Source of the DNA: Kluyvera sp040932435
GTDB taxonomy: Bacteria > Pseudomonadota > Gammaproteobacteria > Enterobacterales > Enterobacteriaceae
Length of the DNA: 64,000 nucleotides
Assembly: GCF_040932435.1 (NCBI RefSeq)
Contig: NZ_JBFQGA010000006.1
Span: 248,001 to 312,000, forward strand
Direction of reading: 5' to 3'
Made by a program: the position numbers and the translations under genes. Positions 58,734 through 64,000 of this stretch are shown here, piece after piece (the stretch's first letter is position 1; each line of letters begins with the position of its first letter). The notes beneath the pieces are model-generated. The model was not told where the DNA came from and made no database searches. It saw only the letters and a list, made by a program, of their open reading frames with translations.

Positions 58734-60032
58734 TCACTCGCTGACCGTTTTGTCGGCGGGTAGCGTCACGTTTTCATCGCGGCTGGCGGCGCGGATCTTT
58801 CTTGCCAGCAGGAAGGTGAAGACGATAACCATGCTTAGGGCGCACAACCCCATCAGCCACATATTGCGATAGGCTTCGGCTGCGGGCAGGGTGTCTTGCC
58901 AGTAGCCAACTACCGGGTAGACAAAGACGTCAGGGAGGAAACCGATGACGGAGCAGATCCCGACGGTGGTTCCCATAATGTAAGACGGCGTTCTGGCTTC
59001 GCCTGGGCAGGCCCAGTAAAGGCCACGAGAGGCGTAGCAGGTGAAACCGAGCAGCAATATCAGGCCGATTCCCATTCCCACTGACTCAGGGTTGGAGTTG
59101 GTCGCCAGTAGGGCGATAAGCGCGATGGCGCCGATAATGGAGAGCAGTTGAACCACGCGGGTAGGGGATTTGATTTTGCTGTAGGTGGTGATTATCCCAC
59201 CGAGAGGGCCACAGATTGCGCGGAAAATCTTATTGATAACAATCCCCATGTAGCTGGCAGCGACCAGCGACATCCCATACATTTCTGTCAGATAGTTGGT
59301 GGAGTAGCTGAGAATAGCGTAGATGGTAAATACGCCAAAAATCACCATGCTGCAGTACCAGGTGGTGCTGATGCGTAAAACCGCCAGGATATCGCTGAGC
59401 TGAAAGGCTTTATTTGCTTGCCCTGCATCGTCATTGTGTGGAGATTTTCCCTCGCTGACAAAGAACCAGCACAGGAATCCCAGCAGGATATAGACCACGC
59501 TGTAGATCAGGATGACGGTTTTCAGGCTATTGGGATCTTCAGGCTCGAATTGCGAGAAAGCCCACATGGTAAAGACCGCCAGCGACATCACGCCGACGCC
59601 TCGCAGTCCTTCCATCCAGCCCATGATCTTGCCCTGTTCGCTGTGTGTGCCAAGCAGAGATGCGGCCTTAATCGATACTGACCACAGCATCAGGATAGTG
59701 GTGATAGCAAAAGCCACCTGAATGAGTAACATCACCCAAAGCGGGGGATAGGTGGCCATTAACAGTCCCAGCAGCCCGGTAATAATCATTGAGGAGGTAA
59801 TCATTTTACGGTGAGAAAACTTGTCAGCGATAATCCCACTGGGCGCATAGAGAATAATTGCGGTAATTCCGAATGTGCTCATTATTAAGCCTATTTCGGT
59901 ATTAGTGAAACCCATAAATTTTGCCATGGGAATCTGGTAAATATAACGCAAATAGGCAAGATCAAAACTGACGCCACCGCTAAAACTAATAATGGCGAGG
60001 GTTATCCAACGGCGATATGATGAATGTTGCAT
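58734..60032 (-). CDS. yqcE: Major facilitator superfamily transporter YqcE
   Basis: The 432-residue protein has twelve hydrophobic segments and is close to E. coli YqcE. It starts at the ATG giving MQHSSYRRWITLAIISFSGG, with GAGAGAACG upstream; the longer open frame is leader. It resembles UhpT/hexuronate-type carriers and probably imports or exports the pathway substrate, which is unknown. It is the first gene of the leftward arm. Its 5' leader contains an intrinsic terminator and a short ORF. Confidence 0.9.
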   Translation of the reverse strand: MQHSSYRRWITLAIISFSGGVSFDLAYLRYIYQIPMAKFMGFTNTEIGLIMSTFGITAIILYAPSGIIADKFSHRKMITSSMIITGLLGLLMATYPPLWVMLLIQVAFAITTILMLWSVSIKAASLLGTHSEQGKIMGWMEGLRGVGVMSLAVFTMWAFSQFEPEDPNSLKTVILIYSVVYILLGFLCWFFVSEGKSPHNDDAGQANKAFQLSDILAVLRISTTWYCSMVIFGVFTIYAILSYSTNYLTEMYGMSLVAASYMGIVINKIFRAICGPLGGIITTYSKIKSPTRVVQLLSIIGAIALIALLATNSNPESVGMGIGLILLLGFTCYASRGLYWACPGEARTPSYIMGTTVGICSVIGFLPDVFVYPVVGYWQDTLPAAEAYRNMWLMGLCALSMVIVFTFLLARKIRAASRDENVTLPADKTVSE

Positions 60033-60046
60033 ATCGTTCTCTCGTG

Positions 60047-60118
60047 TTATTGGGGCTGAATTAAAGACAAAAAAAAGAGAAAAGTAAACCGCCCTTGCAG
60101 GTGGATTACTTTTCTCAT
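60047..60118 (-). CDS. Putative yqcE leader peptide
   Basis: This 23-codon ORF begins MRKVIHLQGRFTFLFF and overlaps the leader terminator; its Phe/Leu run comes from the T tract. TGGAGACC precedes the ATG at good spacing, and the TAA lies 14 bases before the yqcE ATG. It resembles the ORF in the opposite arm (MRKV start, same position relative to the hairpin). It may be a real leader peptide or a by-product of the conserved terminator sequence. Confidence 0.4.
   Translation of the reverse strand: MRKVIHLQGRFTFLFFLSLIQPQ
60069..60116 (-). terminator. Intrinsic terminator inside the yqcE leader
   Basis: On the minus strand, the stem GAGAAAAGTAA with its exact complement (11 bp) and a further inner helix is followed by T8. 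It lies between the promoter/CRP region and yqcE, so it must be bypassed for expression. Confidence 0.85.
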
Positions 60119-60166
60119 GGTCTCCAGTAATTGGCGTTATAAATATCATGGCCAACAAGATTTGAG

Positions 60167-60182
60167 TGTGAGAATAATCACG
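60167..60182. promoter_or_regulatory. CRP site 1 in the ygc divergent region
   Basis: TGTGA-GAATAA-TCACG matches 9 of 10 core positions. It is placed suitably for leftward transcription of yqcE, with TATAAC on the minus strand at 60136-60141 as a possible -10. Confidence 0.72.
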
Positions 60183-60223
60183 ATTCTCTTTATTATTATT
60201 TTTAAATGGTGGAAGTTTGGCTC

Positions 60224-60239
60224 TGTGAGTTTCATCACA
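60224..60239. promoter_or_regulatory. CRP site 2 in the ygc divergent region
   Basis: TGTGA-GTTTCA-TCACA is a perfect core match. It is centred about 41 bp before a likely start for ygcW, with TAAAAC at 60261 as a possible -10. Confidence 0.82.
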
Positions 60240-60287
60240 ATCGATCCTTCTGGGCTGTGATAAAACTAATTCCAGTTACCAGAGAAT

Positions 60288-60344
60288 ATGAGAAAGGTGA
60301 CTTCCCTCAAGCGGGGGAAGTTGCCTTTCTTTTTTTTTGCCTAA
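60288..60344 (+). CDS. Putative ygcW leader peptide
   Basis: This 18-residue ORF, MRKVTSLKRGKLPFFFFA, overlaps the leader terminator and ends 18 bases before the ygcW ATG. An AGAG element precedes its ATG. It mirrors the ORF in the yqcE leader. Whether it is translated is unknown. Confidence 0.4.
   Translation: MRKVTSLKRGKLPFFFFA
60291..60338 (+). terminator. Intrinsic terminator inside the ygcW leader
   Basis: The arms AGAAAGG-TG-ACTTCCC and GGGAAGT-TG-CCTTTCT form two 7-bp helices around a TG/TG internal loop, followed by T9. It ends 25 bases before the ygcW ATG. Confidence 0.87.
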
Positions 60345-60362
60345 AGGATTTTGGAGCCCATC

Positions 60363-61148
60363 ATGTCTATTGAATCTCTTAATGCTTTTTCCATGGATTT
60401 CTTCTCACTGCAAGGTAAAACCGCCATTGTGACCGGTGGCAACAGTGGATTAGGCCAGGCCTTTGCGATGGCGTTGGCAAAGGCAGGTGCCAATCTGTTT
60501 ATACCGAGCTTCATCAAGGATAATGGCGAAACCCGCGAACTGATTGAACAACAGGGTGTACAGGTTGAATTTATGCAGGTGGATATCACGGCTGAAGGCG
60601 CACCTCGTGAGATAGTTGCTGCCTGCTGCGAGCGTTTTGGCACCGTGGATATCCTCGTGAATAACGCTGGTATTTGTAAGCTGAACAAGGTGCTGGATTT
60701 TGGGCGTGCCGATTGGGACCCAATGATTGCGGTCAACCTGACCGCTGCGTTTGAATTAAGCCATGAAGCGGCAAAAGTCATGATCCCGCAACAGCACGGG
60801 AAAATCATTAATATATGTTCGCTATTTTCTTATTTAGGTGGGCAATGGTCTCCGGCATATTCAGCAACAAAACATGCACTGGCTGGTTTTACCAAGGCAT
60901 ATTGCGACGAGTTGGGGCAGCATAATATTCAAGTAAATGGTATTGCGCCTGGCTATTATGCCACGGAAATTACGACAGCTACCCGCAGTAATCCCGAAAC
61001 GAACCAGCGCGTGTTGGATCATATCCCTGCAAATCGTTGGGGAGATACTCAGGATTTAATGGGGGCAATGGTTTATCTGGCGAGTCGGGCATCTGATTAT
61101 GTGAATGGTCATTTATTGGTCGTTGATGGCGGATATTTAGTTCGCTAG
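60363..61148 (+). CDS. ygcW: Short-chain dehydrogenase/reductase YgcW
   Basis: This 261-residue SDR protein is near-identical in length and blocks to E. coli YgcW. The cofactor motif is TGGNSGLGQAFA near 26-37, followed by NNAG, and the catalytic Tyr and Lys are in YSATKHALAGF with the preceding Ser. It resembles gluconate 5-dehydrogenases, so a sugar-acid or polyol substrate is likely but not shown. It starts at the ATG after TTGGAG, right behind the leader terminator. It is the first gene of the rightward arm ygcW-ygcU-ygcS. Confidence 0.92.
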   Translation: MSIESLNAFSMDFFSLQGKTAIVTGGNSGLGQAFAMALAKAGANLFIPSFIKDNGETRELIEQQGVQVEFMQVDITAEGAPREIVAACCERFGTVDILVNNAGICKLNKVLDFGRADWDPMIAVNLTAAFELSHEAAKVMIPQQHGKIINICSLFSYLGGQWSPAYSATKHALAGFTKAYCDELGQHNIQVNGIAPGYYATEITTATRSNPETNQRVLDHIPANRWGDTQDLMGAMVYLASRASDYVNGHLLVVDGGYLVR

Positions 61149-61227
61149 TTAAGAAAATCCTTAAAGAATATTACCTGTTAAAAGGTGGTTCCTGTATTTT
61201 TTATGTTCAAAACAGAAAGGAAATACT

Positions 61228-62682
61228 ATGTCTTTATCCCGCGAAGCCATTGTCGAACAGGTCAAAGAGTTAGTTGGTCCTGGCCGCGTTGTTACTGATG
61301 AAAATGTGTTGAAGAAAAATAGCTACGACCGCTTCAGAAAGTATGCAGACATTCACGGTGTTTATACGTTACCCCTTCCCGCTGCGGTGGTGAAATTGGG
61401 ATCGACCGAGCAGGTTTCTCAGGTGCTGGCATTTATGAACCAGCACAAAATCACCGGCGTGCCGCGTACCGGTGCTTCCGCGACAGAAGGCGGGCTGGAA
61501 ACGGTGGTGAAGAACTCTCTGGTGCTTGATGGCTCCGGGATGAACAAAATTATCGATATTGATATTGAGAACATGCAGGCCACCGCTCAGTGCGGCGTGC
61601 CGCTGGAGGTGTTGGAAGATGCGCTGCGTGCAAAAGGCTATACCACCGGACATTCGCCGCAGTCTAAACCGCTAGCCCAGATGGGCGGTTTGGTCGCCAC
61701 TCGCAGCATCGGCCAATTTTCCACGTTATATGGCGCGATTGAAGACATGGTTGTTGGGCTGGAGGCCGTTCTGCCGGATGGCACCATCACTCGCATTAAA
61801 AATGTGCCACGCCGTGCCGCGGGGCCAGATATCCGTCACATCATCATCGGTAACGAAGGGGCGCTGTGCTATATCACTGAAGTGACAGTGAAAATTTTCA
61901 AATACACGCCAGAAAACAATCTCTTTTACGGCTATGTTCTCGACGACATGAAAGTGGGCTTCGAGATCCTGCGTGAGGTCATGGTGGAAGGCTATCGTCC
62001 GTCGATTGCTCGTCTGTACGATGCAGAAGACGGCACACAGCACTTCACCCACTTTGCTGATGGCAAATGCGTGCTGATTTTCATGGCTGAAGGTAATCCA
62101 CGAATGGCTCGCGCCACCGGTGAAGGCATCGCTGAACTTGTTGCCCGTTTCCCGCAGTGTACCCGTGTTGACAGCAAGCTTATCGAAAACTGGTTCAACA
62201 ATCTGAACTGGGGCCCTGAGAAAGTGGCTGCGGAACGCGTGCAGATCCTGAAAACCGGCAACATGGGCTTCACTACGGAAGTGTCCGGCGACTGGAGTAG
62301 CATCCACAACATCTATGAGCGTGTTCTCCACCGCATTCGCACTGAATTCCCGCATGCAGACGACATTACCATGCTGGGCGGTCATTCTTCCCATAGCTAC
62401 ATTAACGGCACCAATATGTACTTTGTTTACGATTACAACGTGGTGGACTGCAAGCCGGAAGAAGAGATCGACAAGTACCACAATCCGCTCAATAAGATCA
62501 TCTGCGAAGAGACTATTAATCTCGGCGGTTCAATGGTTCACCATCATGGTATTGGTAAGCATCGCGTTCATTGGGCCAAAGCAGAGCACGGTAGCGCTTG
62601 GGCGCTGCTGGAAGCGCTGAAGAAACAGCTCGACCCGAACGGCATTATGAATACCGGGACGATTTATCCGATTGAAAAATAA
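61228..62682 (+). CDS. ygcU: FAD-linked oxidoreductase YgcU
   Basis: This 484-residue flavoprotein of the VAO/GlcD type is the same length as E. coli YgcU. The FAD-binding type 4 domain spans about 45-225, with VPRTGASATEGGLE and the QMGGLVATRSIGQFST block. The C-terminal oxidase domain follows, with the triple-His motif VHHHGIGKHR seen in alkyl-DHAP synthases near 440. It likely oxidises or condenses a phosphorylated or acidic sugar; the reaction is not known. It follows ygcW after 79 bp with GAAAGGAA before the ATG. Confidence 0.91.
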   Translation: MSLSREAIVEQVKELVGPGRVVTDENVLKKNSYDRFRKYADIHGVYTLPLPAAVVKLGSTEQVSQVLAFMNQHKITGVPRTGASATEGGLETVVKNSLVLDGSGMNKIIDIDIENMQATAQCGVPLEVLEDALRAKGYTTGHSPQSKPLAQMGGLVATRSIGQFSTLYGAIEDMVVGLEAVLPDGTITRIKNVPRRAAGPDIRHIIIGNEGALCYITEVTVKIFKYTPENNLFYGYVLDDMKVGFEILREVMVEGYRPSIARLYDAEDGTQHFTHFADGKCVLIFMAEGNPRMARATGEGIAELVARFPQCTRVDSKLIENWFNNLNWGPEKVAAERVQILKTGNMGFTTEVSGDWSSIHNIYERVLHRIRTEFPHADDITMLGGHSSHSYINGTNMYFVYDYNVVDCKPEEEIDKYHNPLNKIICEETINLGGSMVHHHGIGKHRVHWAKAEHGSAWALLEALKKQLDPNGIMNTGTIYPIEK

Positions 62683-62690
62683 TCACGCCA

Positions 62691-62723
62691 ATGGTTTCCC
62701 TAAACGGGAAACCATCTTTTTTT
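62691..62723 (+). terminator. Intrinsic terminator between ygcU and ygcS
   Basis: The 10-bp stem ATGGTTTCCC with its exact complement and a TAAAC loop is followed by a seven-T run. It should reduce transcription into ygcS. Confidence 0.88.
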
Positions 62724-62735
62724 AAAGGGGCAGCT

Positions 62736-64000
62736 ATGAGTACGTCACCCATTCGTATGGACGATCTGCCGCTAACCCGCTTTCACTGGCGTATTGCCGG
62801 CCTGACTTTTGGCGCACATCTGACCGATGGCTATGTGCTTGGGGTTATTGGCTACGCCATGATCCAGTTGCAGCCGCAAATGAATCTCTCGCCGATGCAG
62901 GAGGGGCTGATTGGCGGCTCGGCGCTGTTTGGCCTGTTTCTTGGCAGCCTGATTTTGGGCTGGATATCCGACCACATTGGCCGGCAGCGTATTTTTACCT
63001 TCAGCTTTTTACTCATTACGTTGGCCTCTTTTCTGCAATTTTTTGTTACCACCCCGGAACAGCTTATTTTCCTACGCATCCTGATTGGTTTTGGCCTCGG
63101 CGGGGATTACTCCGTCGGTCATACTCTGCTGGCTGAGTTTTCACCTAAGCGCTATCGAGGCATGTTGTTGGGCGCGTTCAGCGTGGTCTGGACCGTTGGC
63201 TATGTACTGGCAAGTGTGGCGGGACACGCTTGGCTTAACAGCAGCCCAGAAGCTTGGCGCTGGTTGCTAGCGTCGGCGGCTTTCCCTGCGCTGGCGATAA
63301 CGCTTTTGCGAATGGGGACGCCGGAATCACCACGCTGGTTGATGCGACAGGGACGAATCACCGAGGCCCATGCGATTGTCCGACGCTTTCTCGGGGCCAA
63401 TGTTTTGCCCGGAGATGAGATAGCGGGCGTCACCACGCGTCATATCAGCACGCTGTTTTCCGCCCGATACTGGCGGCGAACGGCATTTAACAGCCTATTT
63501 TTTGTCTGTCTGGTTGTACCGTGGTTTGTCATCTACACCTGGCTGCCGACTATCTCCATGACGATAGGCCTTGAGGATGCGCTCACCGCGAGCCTTATCC
63601 TCAACGGGCTGCTGATCATCGGCGCGCTGATCGGGCTGGTGCTAACTTGGTCTCTGTCGCGTCGCCAGTTTTTAATCAGCAGCTTCCTATTACTGGCCGT
63701 GACGTTGACCGCGCTGGCCTTTACGCCAGCTAGCAATAGTTTCCTGATTTTACTGTTATTTATCCTGTTCAGTGCGACCATTTCTGCGGCCAGTAATCTG
63801 GTGGGTATTTTACCCGCTGAGAGTTTTCCTACGGATATTCGCTCGTTGGGGGTGGGATTTGCTACGGCCATGAGCCGCCTTGGCGCAGCCCTCGGCACCG
63901 GCCTGCTGCCTGTAGCGCTGACCGCATGGGGAATGCGTAACACGTTACTTGTACTGGTGGCTATATTGCTCGTTGGGCTCCTTGTTTCTGCGTTATGGGC
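62736..64000 (+). CDS. ygcS: Major facilitator superfamily transporter YgcS (3' end missing)
   Basis: The first 421 residues are present; the gene runs off the right edge (K-12 YgcS is about 445). It is an MFS sugar- or aromatic-acid-type carrier, with SDHIGRQRIF in the loop 2-3 signature, GLGGDYSVGHTLLAEF, and FPTDIRSLGVGFATAMSRLGAA in the second half. The ATG is preceded by AAAGGGG. An in-frame ATG 15 codons earlier lies inside the terminator and is rejected. The substrate is unknown; together with YqcE it gives the cluster two carriers. Confidence 0.91.
   Translation, partial: MSTSPIRMDDLPLTRFHWRIAGLTFGAHLTDGYVLGVIGYAMIQLQPQMNLSPMQEGLIGGSALFGLFLGSLILGWISDHIGRQRIFTFSFLLITLASFLQFFVTTPEQLIFLRILIGFGLGGDYSVGHTLLAEFSPKRYRGMLLGAFSVVWTVGYVLASVAGHAWLNSSPEAWRWLLASAAFPALAITLLRMGTPESPRWLMRQGRITEAHAIVRRFLGANVLPGDEIAGVTTRHISTLFSARYWRRTAFNSLFFVCLVVPWFVIYTWLPTISMTIGLEDALTASLILNGLLIIGALIGLVLTWSLSRRQFLISSFLLLAVTLTALAFTPASNSFLILLLFILFSATISAASNLVGILPAESFPTDIRSLGVGFATAMSRLGAALGTGLLPVALTAWGMRNTLLVLVAILLVGLLVSALW

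Noticed and set aside
62691..62735. In-frame upstream ATG adding 15 residues to YgcS
   Set aside because: It lies in the arm of the ygcU-ygcS terminator and lacks a ribosome-binding site; the downstream ATG has AAAGGGG and matches the K-12 N-terminus.

Overview
This window is chromosomal DNA of an enteric bacterium of the family Enterobacteriaceae. It is close to Escherichia, Citrobacter, Klebsiella and Enterobacter at protein level but is not E. coli K-12. The evidence is near-identical enterobacterial proteins in familiar operons, a K-12-type BIME/REP pair, a 127-bp ERIC element, and regulatory sites of the enteric type (Fur, TrpR, Cra, FNR, CRP). Genus cannot be fixed from the sequence alone. 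I see no plasmid, prophage, IS element or CRISPR array.

Layout. Positions 1-4509 hold the end of narG and all of narHJI (respiratory nitrate reductase A), followed by a Dcu-type C4-dicarboxylate carrier and one tRNA-Tyr gene. Positions 6432-13361 carry purU, ychJ, rssA-rssB (the RpoS adaptor), galU, hns and tdk. Positions 13557-23699 hold adhE, the MarC-family gene ychE and the oligopeptide importer oppABCDF. Positions 23748-29073 hold a short voltage-gated-type K+ channel, yciU, clsA, yciY, an IprA-like regulator, yciI and tonB. At the tonB terminator the gene order jumps: positions 29104-54264 carry yniA, pfkB, ydiY, thrS-infC-rpmI-rplT, pheM-pheS-pheT-ihfA, btuC-btuE-btuD-nlpC, ydiV, selO, hemP, aroH, ppsR and ppsA. 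That is the K-12 38-39 min block in reversed order. It fits an inversion across the replication terminus, with one end between tonB and yniA. Inside this block the ydiY-thrS interval carries accessory genes: an orphan 81-aa secreted protein, the 35-aa YniD, and a 928-aa autotransporter.

After ppsA comes accessory metabolism: a cytoplasmic GH3 glycosidase, then a divergent carbohydrate cluster ygcE-yqcE (leftward) and ygcW-ygcU-ygcS (rightward, running off the end). It encodes an FGGY sugar kinase, two MFS transporters, an SDR dehydrogenase and a flavin oxidoreductase. This is the K-12 ygc cluster, whose substrate I do not know to be established, in a different chromosomal setting.

The most interesting signal lies in the 330-bp divergent region of the ygc cluster. 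Two strong CRP-type sites sit in the middle. Each outgoing transcript then meets an intrinsic terminator just before its first gene. The two terminators share sequence, and each overlaps a short leader ORF that begins MRKV and has a ribosome-binding site. This suggests paired, condition-dependent antitermination on top of catabolite control. In K-12 the cluster includes ygcP, annotated (from memory) as a GlpP-type antiterminator, which would lie beyond the right edge here. Other points worth checking are the ERIC element that supplies the stop codon of ychJ, the inversion joint at the tonB terminator, and several unexplained dyads.
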